Assembly (NCBI RefSeq): GCF_022842145.1
Contig: NZ_JALHQD010000010.1
Location: forward strand, 83,943-147,942
DNA length: 64,000 nucleotides
Direction of reading: 5' to 3'
Origin: Tabrizicola sp.
GTDB taxonomy: Bacteria; Pseudomonadota; Alphaproteobacteria; Rhodobacterales; Rhodobacteraceae
Below the pieces are notes generated by a model. It did no database searches, had not been told where the DNA came from, and worked only from the letters and a program-made list of their open reading frames with translations. Below, piece by piece: positions 7,654 through 17,056 of this stretch. The stretch's first letter is position 1. Each line of letters opens with the position of its first letter. Position numbers and translations under genes: made by a program.

Positions 7654-9299
7654 AACATCGTCTCAAACCGGTGGGTGCCGCCCTTTTCAGAGCGGGCGGT
7701 GACAGTGACGCGTCCGGTTCCGCGCACCAACCATTCGACCTTGCGGGCCACGGGCGCCCATTGCTGTCCCCAGTTGGAGTATTCATAGTTGCGTTCGTTG
7801 CGGCCCGCCAGATGGCCCAGATCGGCAGTCGTCGGGTTCATCACCACCTCGGCCCCTTCGATGGTCACGGTCACCGGGCGGGCAACCTTGTTCTTGACGG
7901 CGACGTCCGAAAGGTTCGTGGGCAGATAGCCGTGGTTGGCGACGATGGCGGTCACTTTGTGGAGGTCGCCGCCCAGCGGTGTCACCGTAACGCTGTCGAC
8001 CTGCACGCGGGGTGCGGCTGCGGCGTGGCGCAGGTTGAACAGTGTGTTGTCGTGGCAGACCTTTTCCAACAGCTTTCCGGGCGGGTTGCGATAGCTCCAG
8101 ATATAGACCATTCCACCGACCTCGACCGGCCCAAGCTGCGGGTGGTCGAAGGCTTGCCAGTCGCGGAAGCCGTGGTCGCCGACATTGGCGAGGACCCAGT
8201 TGAAAAGCTTGCGCTGCACGTCCGCATCCCGGGGGCGTAGGTTGTAGTAGCCCTTCTTCTCGACCCCGGCGGCGATCTCGATGTCCCATAGCTCGGTCGA
8301 AAAGCAGATGATGCCCATCTCTTCATAGACCCAGTCCTTGAGCGAGCCGTGGCGGACCTTGGACTTGTCGGGCGTGAAGTCCTCATAGGTGGAGATCACG
8401 GGATAGCCGGTCAGCCGGGTGCCGACCTCGCCCAAGGCCTTGTAAAGACCCAGGTCGCGCGGGCTCATTTCGGCATCCATCGCCATCATCGAAGGGCGCA
8501 GGATGATGCCGCCGTGGGTGTGATAGGCGCACATGCCGCAGATGTTGGGATGGTCCAGGATCAGCCGCGCCATGCCCATCGTCTCGGGTTCCGAGAGCGG
8601 GTATTCGCCCGCGCCGTATTCCTGCGGCGACCAGTTGATCGGGAAGTTGCGGTTCATGTTGCCGTCGGCCTGCGGCAGGATCTTCACGTCGGCGCCGTTG
8701 TAGTCGGGGATCAGGCCCTCAGGGTAGATGCGGTAGTATTCGCCACCCTCTTCGCCCGGTTCGCGCTGGATCATCAGGCGCGGCTCGGCGGGGTCTTTAT
8801 TCCATTCGCCCTTGGGGTCGGGGACGCGCATGTTGACGATGTAGCCGTCGCCGTCGATGTCCTGCGCTTGCAGCCCTTCAAGCCGGTCCTCGCCGGGCAG
8901 GCAGCGCCCGTTGCCGCACCAGGGGTGATAGGGCGCCTTCAGCGCGTATTCCGCCCCATCGGGATTGATGCGGGGGATGATGTAGAAGACCTGACCATCG
9001 ACCAGCCGCGTGACCTCAGGGTCAGTGCCGTAGCGGGTGAGAAGGTAGTGGATCGCATAAAGCGCGGTGGCAGAAGTCGCGTGTTCCTCGGCATGGATCT
9101 GGGCATCGATGTAGAAGCCCGGCTTCTCCAAAGCGGGGCCGGTCTCGGGGTTGGTAATCTGCATGAACCACACGTCGCGCCCGCGATGGGTTCGGCCGAT
9201 AGAGGTCAGCGTTGCCAAGTGCGGATAGGCGGCTGCCAGCGCCTGCAGATGCCCAGTCATCGCGTCATAGTCGTGGTAGGTGTCGAACCGGATGTCCAT
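7650..9299 (-). CDS. Zinc carboxypeptidase-like M14 family peptidase
   Basis: A 549-residue M14 protein without a signal peptide, so probably cytosolic. Zinc ligands are seen as HAEE (His69, Glu72) and a late His in YHTHGG (260/262). The substrate carboxylate-binding MNRNF (Asn216-Arg217) and a candidate catalytic Glu336 in FSTELW are also present. The catalytic domain fills roughly residues 1-390 and a beta-rich C-terminal domain follows. The family removes C-terminal residues or cleaves amide side chains. The start codon shares one base with the M20 stop and the stop overlaps the creatininase-family start by 4 bases. In context it probably trims or deamidates an imported peptide-like compound. 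Confidence 0.87.
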   Translation of the reverse strand: MDIRFDTYHDYDAMTGHLQALAAAYPHLATLTSIGRTHRGRDVWFMQITNPETGPALEKPGFYIDAQIHAEEHATSATALYAIHYLLTRYGTDPEVTRLVDGQVFYIIPRINPDGAEYALKAPYHPWCGNGRCLPGEDRLEGLQAQDIDGDGYIVNMRVPDPKGEWNKDPAEPRLMIQREPGEEGGEYYRIYPEGLIPDYNGADVKILPQADGNMNRNFPINWSPQEYGAGEYPLSEPETMGMARLILDHPNICGMCAYHTHGGIILRPSMMAMDAEMSPRDLGLYKALGEVGTRLTGYPVISTYEDFTPDKSKVRHGSLKDWVYEEMGIICFSTELWDIEIAAGVEKKGYYNLRPRDADVQRKLFNWVLANVGDHGFRDWQAFDHPQLGPVEVGGMVYIWSYRNPPGKLLEKVCHDNTLFNLRHAAAAPRVQVDSVTVTPLGGDLHKVTAIVANHGYLPTNLSDVAVKNKVARPVTVTIEGAEVVMNPTTADLGHLAGRNERNYEYSNWGQQWAPVARKVEWLVRGTGRVTVTARSEKGGTHRFETML

Positions 9300-10672
9300 T
9301 ACAGGGTCTCTCCACTGCGGCCGAAGTGTTCCATGATCGCGGCGGCATACTTGATGCCCTTGATATACTTGTCGATGTGGATGTTCTCATCCGGCGCATG
9401 CAGGTTGGCACCGGGGTTTGCAAAGCCGGTCAGCACGCAAGGAATCCAGACATGGCGCAGGATTGCGCCTTCGGCGGAGACTCCGTTGACGATGGGCAAT
9501 TCGCCATAGACCTCAGTCGCGGCGGCGATGATGGCCTGGCTGATGTCTTCCTTGACGCTGATCTTGTAGGGCGGTTCGGCCCCGTCGAAGGCCTTGACTT
9601 CGATATGGCCGAAACCATGCTTGACGAGATGCGCCTTAAGGCGGCGGATCGCGGCGTCGGGCTGGATATTGGGGATCAGGCGGAAATCAAGGCGGGCGCG
9701 CGCCTCGTTCGGGACGATGGTCTTGGTGCCGGGGCCGGTATAGCCCGCGATCAGGCCCTGTATGTTGGCGGTGGGTTCATAGCTGCGGGCGCGCAGAGCG
9801 TCGATGCCGTCGCGGCCCATTGCGAATTGATCAATGCCCCATTCTTCTTTCATCGCCGCCAGATCGACGCGTCCCGCCTTGTCGGCCAGTTGCGCCTCAT
9901 CATCGGGGCCAAGTTGCCAGAGGCCTTCGTACCAATCGTCGATCAGGATGCGGCGGTTTTCGTCCATGATGCTGTTCAGCGCACGGATCAGGTCCCAGAC
10001 TGGAGCAGGTACCAGCGGGAAGTTGAGCGAGTGGATGTCCTTGTTGGCCCCCCGCGCGATCAGTTCGACGAAAAGCACGGACTTCAGGCCCAGCGATACG
10101 TCCGGCACTTCGGTACCCGTCTCGATAGAGCCATCAAGGCAGTGCATCCCGTCAGCAGCCAAGAGATCCTTGTTCTGCTCGGCCCAGGCGGCAAGATTGG
10201 GCGAGCCGATCTCTTCCTCGCCCTCGATCAGGAATTTAAGGTTGGCGGGCACTTCCCCGCGCACCTGCATGAACGCCTTCGCGGCCTTGGTGAAGGCCAA
10301 GACGCCGGACTTGTTGTCGGTGGCGCCGCGCCCGTAAAGGACCCCGTCCACCACCGCGCCTGACCAGGGGCCGCCATGCGTCCAGGCGTCGATCGGCTCG
10401 GGCGGCTGCACGTCGTAGTGGGCGTAGCACAGGATGGTCTTGGCTTTCGTCTTCGCCTCCAGATGGCCAAAGACCACGGGTGGGCCCTCCGCCAGTTCGT
10501 GGAAATCGGCGGGCAGGCCGTCACGGCGCATCATGTCGCGGATCAGTGTGGCGCCTTCGCGCAGGCCGACGTTCTGGGCGCTGATCGAAGGTTGCTGCAC
10601 GAAGGTTTGCAGATCACGGATGCATTCATCGGCGTTCGCGTCGATCCAGTCGTAGATGGCTTGCATGGTCAT
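9299..10672 (-). CDS. M20-family metallopeptidase / dipeptidase
   Basis: A 457-residue M20/M25/M40-type dipeptidase or deacylase with a two-metal site. Seen are the first metal motif YAHYDVQP, the bridging Asp in RGATDNKSG, and the catalytic and metal Glu residues in EGEEEIGS. A lid or dimerisation domain follows at about 200-320. There is no signal sequence, so it is cytosolic. Such enzymes cleave dipeptides or N-acyl amino acids. The ATG overlaps the SDR stop (ATGA), and the TAA shares a base with the M14 ATG. Together with M14, M24 and M32 members it gives this locus a strong amide-bond-hydrolysing signature. Confidence 0.9.
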   Translation of the reverse strand: MTMQAIYDWIDANADECIRDLQTFVQQPSISAQNVGLREGATLIRDMMRRDGLPADFHELAEGPPVVFGHLEAKTKAKTILCYAHYDVQPPEPIDAWTHGGPWSGAVVDGVLYGRGATDNKSGVLAFTKAAKAFMQVRGEVPANLKFLIEGEEEIGSPNLAAWAEQNKDLLAADGMHCLDGSIETGTEVPDVSLGLKSVLFVELIARGANKDIHSLNFPLVPAPVWDLIRALNSIMDENRRILIDDWYEGLWQLGPDDEAQLADKAGRVDLAAMKEEWGIDQFAMGRDGIDALRARSYEPTANIQGLIAGYTGPGTKTIVPNEARARLDFRLIPNIQPDAAIRRLKAHLVKHGFGHIEVKAFDGAEPPYKISVKEDISQAIIAAATEVYGELPIVNGVSAEGAILRHVWIPCVLTGFANPGANLHAPDENIHIDKYIKGIKYAAAIMEHFGRSGETL

Positions 10673-11376
10673 GTGTCGGCTCCTGTGGACAAGGCCCAGG
10701 CGTCCAGCCGCTGACCTGACAGCTGCATGGGACGCTTCTGTGCCAGATGGGCGAAGGCGGGGGCGAGGCGGATCGGGTCAACCCAGCGGGCGCGCTGTTC
10801 GGGGCCGTAGGTCGTCTCACTCATCGGGGTGTGCATCAGCATGCCCGGGGTGATGGTGTAGGAGGCGATGCCGTGGGCCGCGCCTTCCATGGCAAGGCAT
10901 TTGGAGAAGCCTTCCAGCGCGTGCTTGGCGGCGCAGTAGGCGGTCTCGTTCACGAAGCCCTCGATGCCAGAGCGGGAGGAAACAAAGATCAAAGTGCCCC
11001 CCCGCGCCTTCATTTGCGTCCAGACGGCTTGCGTCAGCTGAAAGGCTGCCTGGATGCCGACGTTCATCGTGGCCTGGAAGATGGCGAGGCTGGTATCCTC
11101 GACGGCCTCCACCCGCAGGATGGCGGCGTTGTGGATCAGGGTGTCGACGGCAGCGGGCAGTTGGGCGATGGCGGCGGCGGTGGCGGCGGCGTCCGACAGG
11201 TCCACCGTCAGCGCAGTCGAGCCGGGGCATTGGGCTTGCGTTTCGGCCAAAGCGTCCGCGTCGCGATCCATCAGGAACAACCGCGCGCCTTGCGCCGACA
11301 GATGGCGGGCAATGGCAGCGCCGAGGCCCTGGGCCGCGCCCGTGACGACGATGGTCTGCGAGGAAAGCGGTGTCAC
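10669..11376 (-). CDS. SDR-family oxidoreductase
   Basis: A 235-residue short-chain dehydrogenase. The cofactor motif VTGAAQGLG is near the N-terminus, NAAIL matches the NNAG-like strand, the catalytic Ser is in VSSRSG, and YxxxK is YCAAK. The GTG start overlaps the preceding Gfo/Idh stop by 4 bases (GTGA). It lies in the middle of the catabolic train beside a Gfo/Idh dehydrogenase, so both may act on sugar- or hydroxyacid-like intermediates. The C-terminal ERARWVDP-type segment does not identify a substrate. Confidence 0.85.
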   Translation of the reverse strand: MTPLSSQTIVVTGAAQGLGAAIARHLSAQGARLFLMDRDADALAETQAQCPGSTALTVDLSDAAATAAAIAQLPAAVDTLIHNAAILRVEAVEDTSLAIFQATMNVGIQAAFQLTQAVWTQMKARGGTLIFVSSRSGIEGFVNETAYCAAKHALEGFSKCLAMEGAAHGIASYTITPGMLMHTPMSETTYGPEQRARWVDPIRLAPAFAHLAQKRPMQLSGQRLDAWALSTGADT

Positions 11377-12434
11377 GGCTGAACCCAGCGCCGTTCCGTG
11401 CCAGACTGGCGAACCGCGTCCAGTACCTTCTGGTTTGCCAACCCGTCCCGGAACGTGGCCCCCCGCGCCAGCGGACGGCCCTCGGCGATTGCCGCGGCCA
11501 ACTCGCGCATGACAGCGACGACTGAGACGTTCCAGATGCCTGCATTCAGCCCCGGCAGTGCAGCGTTGGGGTCTGGCTGCGTGATCTCTTCAAATCCTTG
11601 CCCTGCCTTGGCGAACCAAAGTTTTTCATCGGCATTGTCGAGGGTGATGGTCCCCTTTGATCCGAAGATCTGCGTCTGGTTGCCCATGTTCTGCGCCGCG
11701 ACACCGGACATGAAGACCTGCGCAAGGGCGCCGCTTGCCATTTCAAGCCCCATCCATGCCAGATCGTCGGCGGTCGCTGTCCATGGCGTTCCGGTGGCCT
11801 TGTCGACGCGGTCGGGGATCAGGGTCGGCGCGGCGCCGGTGACCCATGCCACCTCACCCAGCCACCAGCGCAGCATGTCCACCTGATGGCTGCCATTGGC
11901 ACCAAGGCGACCGCCGCCCTGATCGGCCAGCGACCACCAGTCGCCCTTGGGCCGGCTGGAAGGGTTGGCCCAGGAATTGCCGATGTTCGCGATGTTGACG
12001 TGGCGGATCTGGCCCAAGTCGCCCTCGGCGATCATCCGCGCGATATGGGCGCGGTTCGGGTTGAAGCGCAGCTCGTGGTCGATCATGTGGATGCGGCCCG
12101 CAGCCTCGGCGGCGTGGAGCATCTGCGCGGCCTCAGTCGCATTCATCGCGGTGGGCTTTTCGCAAAGGACATGCGCCCCTGCGGCCAGCGCGCCCAGAGT
12201 TTGGGCTGCGTGCAGGTTGGTCGGGGTGGCGATGCACACAAGGTCGAAGGCGTGATCGGCCAGCATGGCCTGCCAGTCGTCATAGGCATGAGGCACTCCA
12301 AACGCATCCGCCGCCGACCGGGCACTTTCCATCCGGCCCGAGGCGATGGCCACCACCTCGGCCCGCGGCACGTGGGCCAGTGCTGGCAGGTAGGCCGCGC
12401 GGGCGAAACTGGCCCCGATAATTCCGACTTTCAT
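11373..12434 (-). CDS. Gfo/Idh/MocA-family dehydrogenase
   Basis: A 353-residue NAD(P)-dependent dehydrogenase of the Gfo/Idh/MocA fold. The N-terminal Rossmann motif is GIIGASFARAAYL, the conserved lysine lies in CEKPTAMN, and the C-terminal alpha/beta domain begins around FNPNRAHIARM. Members oxidise sugars, inositols or hydroxy compounds, and some cleave or deaminate them. It sits between an ABC permease gene (3-base gap) and an SDR gene (4-base overlap). A second Gfo/Idh gene lies at 15980-17056, so two successive or stereo-complementary oxidations are plausible. Confidence 0.87.
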   Translation of the reverse strand: MKVGIIGASFARAAYLPALAHVPRAEVVAIASGRMESARSAADAFGVPHAYDDWQAMLADHAFDLVCIATPTNLHAAQTLGALAAGAHVLCEKPTAMNATEAAQMLHAAEAAGRIHMIDHELRFNPNRAHIARMIAEGDLGQIRHVNIANIGNSWANPSSRPKGDWWSLADQGGGRLGANGSHQVDMLRWWLGEVAWVTGAAPTLIPDRVDKATGTPWTATADDLAWMGLEMASGALAQVFMSGVAAQNMGNQTQIFGSKGTITLDNADEKLWFAKAGQGFEEITQPDPNAALPGLNAGIWNVSVVAVMRELAAAIAEGRPLARGATFRDGLANQKVLDAVRQSGTERRWVQP

Positions 12435-12437
12435 GAT

Positions 12438-13358
12438 CTATCCCCGTTCCTTGAGGCGAGGGTCAAGCAGGTCACGCAACCAGTCGCCGATGATGTTGAA
12501 GCTGAGCACGGTGACCACGATCGCCATGCCGGGAAAGACCGCCAGCCACCACTTGTTGGCGATCAGCTGGTCACGGCTTTGGGCCAGCATGCTGCCCCAG
12601 GTGGGCGTCTCGGGCGGGACACCAAGGCCAAGGAAGGAAAGCGACGCTTCGGCCAGGATGACGCTTGCCACGTTGAAAGAGGCAATGACGGTCAGCGGTG
12701 CCACGATGTTCGGCAGGATGGTCCGGAACATGATCGAGGTTGTGCTGTCGCCCATGGCACGGGCGGCCTCTACAAACTCTTTTTCGCGCAGGGAAAGGGT
12801 CTGGGCGCGCACGATGCGGGCATAGGTGACCCATTGGCCGATCCCGAGGACCAGGATCAGGTTCACCAGCCCCGGGCCAAGAACGACCAGAAACATGATC
12901 GCCAGAAGGATAAAGGGAAAGGCCAGCTGAATGTCGCCAAGGCGCATGATGACGTCGTCGATCCAGCCCCCGAAATAGCCCGAAACCAGGCCGGCAATAG
13001 TGCCAAGGGTTCCGCCCACGAGGATCGCCGAAATGCCGACCATGAGCGATACCCGCGCGCCGTAAAGGAGCCGGGACAGCACGTCGCGGCCAAGTGCGTC
13101 CGAGCCCATGACGAAGGTGGCGCCGTTCGGGCCGGGGGCCATAGGGCCGGCCAGCCGCATCATGATGTTCTGGCGGTTCGGGTCCAGGGGCGAAAGCCAC
13201 GGGCCGAAGATGGCGACAACGACGACGACAAACAGGATCGCCAGCGCCAGCAGGGGCCATTTCGCAGCCACCATGCTGCGCCCGGCACGGCGCAGTTCTC
13301 GGCTGAAGTTCGATCCGGTGACGGGCGCGATGGCGAAAGCATCGGGAAGATTGGTCAT
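12438..13358 (-). CDS. ABC transporter permease, Dpp/OppC type
   Basis: A 306-residue inner-membrane permease with the OppC/DppC layout: a cytosolic N-terminus, a first membrane segment at about 35-55 (LLALAILFVVVVVAIFG), a long periplasmic loop, then five more segments. The GSDALGRDVLSRLLYG segment typical of the family and the ATPase-contacting EAA loop (EAARAMGDS) are visible. It pairs with the DppB-type permease 12 bases upstream, the binding protein at 14430-15980 and the ATPases at 34480-36455. Substrates of this class include peptides, opines, glutathione and nickel chelates. Confidence 0.92.
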   Translation of the reverse strand: MTNLPDAFAIAPVTGSNFSRELRRAGRSMVAAKWPLLALAILFVVVVVAIFGPWLSPLDPNRQNIMMRLAGPMAPGPNGATFVMGSDALGRDVLSRLLYGARVSLMVGISAILVGGTLGTIAGLVSGYFGGWIDDVIMRLGDIQLAFPFILLAIMFLVVLGPGLVNLILVLGIGQWVTYARIVRAQTLSLREKEFVEAARAMGDSTTSIMFRTILPNIVAPLTVIASFNVASVILAEASLSFLGLGVPPETPTWGSMLAQSRDQLIANKWWLAVFPGMAIVVTVLSFNIIGDWLRDLLDPRLKERG

Positions 13359-13370
13359 CTGGCGCGCCCC

Positions 13371-14345
13371 TCAGAGTTTCACGCGCGGGTCGATCCGCGC
13401 ATAGATCAAGTCGACGATCAGGTTGAGGGCGATGAAGATCACCGACAGCACGATGACCGAGGCCTGGACCACGGGAATGTCTTTCTGGTTGATCGCGTTG
13501 AACACCAGACGGCCGATCCCAGGCCAGGAAAACACCGTTTCGATCACCACAACGCCGCCAAGAAGGAAGCCAAACTCAAGCCCAACCATCGTGACAACAG
13601 GCAGCCAGGCGTTGCGCAGGGCGTGGTTGATCACCACGGCCCGCTCACTGATCCCCTTTGACCGGGCGGTTCGGACGTAATCCTGGCCCAGCACCTCAAG
13701 CATTGAGGACCGAACGAGCCGGGCATTACGGGACAGCGAGTAGAAGCCGACCGCAACGCCCGGCAAGACCATGTAGTAGATCGAGCTGGGGATGTTGGTC
13801 AGCGCGGTCATGAAGTCGCCCTGCAAAAGCGGCATGATCAGTGGGACATGCCCCGAGATCGGGAACCAGTTGAGATACAGGCCAAAGAACAGGATCATCA
13901 TGATCCCAAGCCAAAAGTTCGGGATCGACTGACCGAACATCGCCAGCGTCATGATACCCCCATCCACGGGCGTGCCACGGTAAAGCGCGGCAAAGACACC
14001 GAAGGGGATGGCCAGGCCGATGGCGAAGATCATTGAAAAGACGGTAAGCTCGATCGTGGCGGGCAAGGCGCCCAGCACGATGTCCATTGCGGGCTGGCGG
14101 TAGCTGAGAGAATTGCCAAAGTCGCCCTGCAGGATATTGCCTAGGTAGGTCAGATACTGGATGTGCAGCGGTTGGTCGAAACCAAGCGCCTTGCGGATCA
14201 TTTCGATTTCCTCTGGCGTCGCGCGCTCGCTGACGAACAGGAAGGTCGGATCGCCGCCAATCTGAAGGGCGACGAAACTGATCAGGGTCACCCCTATAAT
14301 GACGATGACGCTTTGAAGCAGCCTTCGGATGATGAACGTCCACAT
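13371..14345 (-). CDS. ABC transporter permease, Dpp/OppB type
   Basis: A 324-residue permease of the OppB/DppB type. It begins directly with a membrane segment (FIIRRLLQSVIVIIG), carries the conserved DYVRTARSKGISE ATPase-coupling loop, and has the family end LIYARIDPRVKL. It follows the binding-protein gene after an 84-base gap that holds a strong hairpin, so it is probably expressed at a lower level than the binding protein. It forms the translocation pore with the DppC-type partner. Confidence 0.93.
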   Translation of the reverse strand: MWTFIIRRLLQSVIVIIGVTLISFVALQIGGDPTFLFVSERATPEEIEMIRKALGFDQPLHIQYLTYLGNILQGDFGNSLSYRQPAMDIVLGALPATIELTVFSMIFAIGLAIPFGVFAALYRGTPVDGGIMTLAMFGQSIPNFWLGIMMILFFGLYLNWFPISGHVPLIMPLLQGDFMTALTNIPSSIYYMVLPGVAVGFYSLSRNARLVRSSMLEVLGQDYVRTARSKGISERAVVINHALRNAWLPVVTMVGLEFGFLLGGVVVIETVFSWPGIGRLVFNAINQKDIPVVQASVIVLSVIFIALNLIVDLIYARIDPRVKL

Positions 14346-14386
14346 GGTACCGGGGGCCTTTCCAAGCAGGGATCGCAGGGTGTGCG

Positions 14387-14418
14387 GGCACGCGGGGCCG
14401 AAGATGCCCCCGCGTGCC
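14387..14418 (-). terminator. Intercistronic hairpin after the peptide-binding protein gene
   Basis: GGCACGCGGGG (14387-14397) and CCCCGCGTGCC (14408-14418) form a perfect 11-bp stem with a 10-base loop, 11 bases downstream of the binding-protein stop and before the permease genes. There is no following T-run, so it more likely blocks 3'-exonucleases or partly attenuates transcription than fully terminates. Confidence 0.75.
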
Positions 14419-14429
14419 GCAGAGTCGCG

Positions 14430-15980
14430 TCAGTTCAGAGTTGCTGAGAAGAGGTAGACCTTCTCATCCGGACGCGCGGTCCAGTTCAGACGCTTGGAGA
14501 CACCGTAGAAGTCAGGCTGGAAGTACATGTGCAGCCAGGGGCCGTCGTCGTAGAACACCTGCAGCATCTCATCGATGATGACGCGGGTTTCTTCCGGCGA
14601 CTTCGAGGCAGCAATGTCAGTCCAGCGATCGAACCAGCGCGGATCGTTCCAGTGGGTGTAGTTCGTCCCGCTGTCCACTTTCGCAAGGTCGGTCATGTCG
14701 TAAAGCGGCGACCACAGACCCCCGCCGGAGCCGAGGAAGAACAGCGGGCCGACATTGCGTTCGCGGATCAGAGGCACATAGACCGAGCCCCATTCCATGA
14801 TGTCGGTTTCGACCTTCAGGCCAACATCCGACAGATACTGCGCCACGGCCAGAACGACGTTTTCATCGTTCAGATACCGTCCGCGGCCCGCCTGGAAGCG
14901 GATCGTGAAGCGCGTGCCATCCGCCTGACGCGGCCAGCCGGCAGCATCCAGCAGTTCTTCGGCCTTGGCCGGATCGTAGGGATACGGCGTCAGCGACTTA
15001 TTGGCGTTGGGCGGGTTCACGATGCCCGTCGCCCGCTCACATGGGAAGTTCAGCAGCTGTGCGCAGATCGCCGGCACGTCGACCGCATATTGCAGCGCGC
15101 GGCGCACATCGGGGTTCTGGATCGCATCGCCGCCCGGCATGGCAGCGAATTCCGGCGACAGGTTGAAGCCGACATACATGCGCCGGGTCCCCTGGATCGA
15201 CTGCACCGCCGCCGTGTCGGACCCATTGATCGCGTCGATCTGGTCGGGGGCCACGTTGGTGATGATGTCGACATTGCCTGCCATCAGTTCGGCGGACCGG
15301 GTCGATGCTTCAGGAATGATCCGGTAAAGGATGTTCTGGAAGGTGCCGGGTTCCGACATCTTGCTGAGGCGAACCTCAGACCCGGGTGTCCAGCTTTCCA
15401 GCTTGTACGAGCCCGACCCGATCGGAGAGGTCGCAGCCTGTTCAAGCGTCATCTTCTCGTAGCTGTCTTTGCAGTGAACATAGACCTCGGCCAACAAGCC
15501 GAAGGCGATCTGGTTCGGGGCGCCGATGTTGATCTGCACTTCAGTATCACTGAGCGCGACAGCATCGACGAACCCGACCGATGAGAACACGAAGCCGGGT
15601 GTGTTGCCGGTGAATGCATTCGCCGGGTCCTTGGCGCGGTTGAAGCTATAGGCAACATCTTCTGCCGTCAGCGCTTCGCCATCGTGGCAGGTGCGACCGG
15701 CCTCGATGGTATAGGTATAGGCCAGCCCGTCTTCCGAGATGGACAGGTTCGTCGCAAGATCGGGGACCACCGATCCATCGGCTTCGATCGACTGCAGCGT
15801 GTCGAAGATGTGCCGAACCACGTTGGCGTTGTCGCGGCTGGAAACGGCAGCCGGTTCAAACGTGGTGATGTCCGCACTAAGACCGACAACAAGCGTGTCA
15901 TCGGAGACTTGCGCAAAAGCCGTGCCCGCAAGCAGCATGCCTGCGGTAGATGCCATTAAGAGATGTCTTGTCTTGGGCAT
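14430..15980 (-). CDS. ABC transporter substrate-binding protein, SBP family 5
   Basis: A 516-residue periplasmic binding protein of the dipeptide/oligopeptide/opine cluster. Residues 1-22 form a signal peptide ending GTAFA. The family 5 segments SEDGLAYTYTI and LTAEDVAYSFNRAKDP are clear, and Cys residues at CHDG may form a disulfide. A good ribosome site (AGAGGA, 7 bases away) precedes the ATG, which shares one base with the upstream stop. It should capture the pathway substrate in the periplasm. Family members bind peptides but also opines, sugars or metal chelates, so a peptide ligand is not assured. Confidence 0.92.
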   Translation of the reverse strand: MPKTRHLLMASTAGMLLAGTAFAQVSDDTLVVGLSADITTFEPAAVSSRDNANVVRHIFDTLQSIEADGSVVPDLATNLSISEDGLAYTYTIEAGRTCHDGEALTAEDVAYSFNRAKDPANAFTGNTPGFVFSSVGFVDAVALSDTEVQINIGAPNQIAFGLLAEVYVHCKDSYEKMTLEQAATSPIGSGSYKLESWTPGSEVRLSKMSEPGTFQNILYRIIPEASTRSAELMAGNVDIITNVAPDQIDAINGSDTAAVQSIQGTRRMYVGFNLSPEFAAMPGGDAIQNPDVRRALQYAVDVPAICAQLLNFPCERATGIVNPPNANKSLTPYPYDPAKAEELLDAAGWPRQADGTRFTIRFQAGRGRYLNDENVVLAVAQYLSDVGLKVETDIMEWGSVYVPLIRERNVGPLFFLGSGGGLWSPLYDMTDLAKVDSGTNYTHWNDPRWFDRWTDIAASKSPEETRVIIDEMLQVFYDDGPWLHMYFQPDFYGVSKRLNWTARPDEKVYLFSATLN

Positions 15981-17056
15981 TAGGACGTCCTCTTTACTGT
16001 TGGAGTTGGTGGGGAGGTTCGGCTGACTGGCCCCGCCAGGTCATTCAGTTCAGCCGGATTGATGTTTTTGCCTTGAGAGGAAGAGGCGATGCAGGCCTCG
16101 ACCATGCGGAGCGATTTCAGGTGGTCCGCGCCGGAACAGTGCAGGGGCGCGGCGTCGATCAGGTGGGCCAGAAAGTCGGCCAGAAGGGCTGCGGCGTCGT
16201 CGCGCCACATTTCGGTGGGCGGCAGGTCGACCGGGGTGAAGCTGCGGTCATCGCGCCGGGCATAGGAAAGGGCGCCAAACATCTCGGCTTGGACAGCGAC
16301 GCCTTTGGCGCAATCGGTGCGCCAATTGAAGCCAAGGTGATCGTGGTTGCCAGCCCAGGTGCCCTGATAGGTCACTTCGATCCCGCCGCCGAAGCTGATC
16401 AAAGCAGAGACGTTTGCGTCGCCCGCATACATAGACCAAGGCGGGTTCCAGGTCCGAGCGGAGATGGATACGGGCTCGCAGCCATAGACGTGGCGCATCA
16501 GGTCGAAATGGTGGATCGACTGCTCCCACAGCATCGGCTGGGCCATGTCGAGAGGGTAGCGGTTCAGGTGCGGCAAGCGGCCGTCACGCCAGCGTTCATA
16601 GGTGAAGCGGCCGAAGGCGGGTGCGCCAAGAAGATCATCGCGGAAGAGGTCGACCAGCGCACGCGTCACGGCGAGATAGCGAAAGTTGAGGCCGACCATG
16701 AGCGGCACGTCGGCAAGTTCGGCGCTGGCCACGTGCGCGCTGGCAGCACCAAGGCTATCTGCCAGTGGCTTTTCCGCCAGAATGGCCAGCCGAGCCGAGC
16801 ACGCGGCAGCAATCTGGGCGTGGCGGTTCGCGGGCGGGGTGATCAGGATGACGGCATCGGCTTCGACCTGCGACGCGACCTCAGCCAGCGTCGTGCCACC
16901 GATGCAGGCAGGGTGCGCCTCAAGCCCCGCCGCAAGCCGGGCGGGGTTGGTGTCGACCAGACCGACGATGCGGGCCCGCGGGTTCTCGCCAATCACACGC
17001 CGCCAGATGGCGCTTCGCGCGCCAAGCCCCATAAGGATGAGGCGGACCTGCGTCAT
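15980..17056 (-). CDS. Gfo/Idh/MocA-family dehydrogenase
   Basis: A 358-residue protein with a Rossmann domain (LMGLGARSAIW), the conserved lysine in AEKPLADS, and the second-domain signature around VGLNFRYLAVTR. It is probably an NAD(P)-dependent dehydrogenase acting on a cyclic polyol, sugar or hydroxy-acid intermediate. It overlaps the epimerase gene by 4 bases, and its TAA shares a base with the binding-protein ATG. Its GASFARAA-type nucleotide loop differs clearly from the second Gfo/Idh gene at 11373-12434, so the two are not a recent duplication. Confidence 0.83.
   Translation of the reverse strand: MTQVRLILMGLGARSAIWRRVIGENPRARIVGLVDTNPARLAAGLEAHPACIGGTTLAEVASQVEADAVILITPPANRHAQIAAACSARLAILAEKPLADSLGAASAHVASAELADVPLMVGLNFRYLAVTRALVDLFRDDLLGAPAFGRFTYERWRDGRLPHLNRYPLDMAQPMLWEQSIHHFDLMRHVYGCEPVSISARTWNPPWSMYAGDANVSALISFGGGIEVTYQGTWAGNHDHLGFNWRTDCAKGVAVQAEMFGALSYARRDDRSFTPVDLPPTEMWRDDAAALLADFLAHLIDAAPLHCSGADHLKSLRMVEACIASSSQGKNINPAELNDLAGPVSRTSPPTPTVKRTS

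Noticed and set aside
11886-13661. A 591-codon open frame on the plus strand.
   Set aside because: It lies antisense to a clear Gfo/Idh gene and two clear permease genes, and its composition (His, Gln and Asp runs) is that of a shadow frame.
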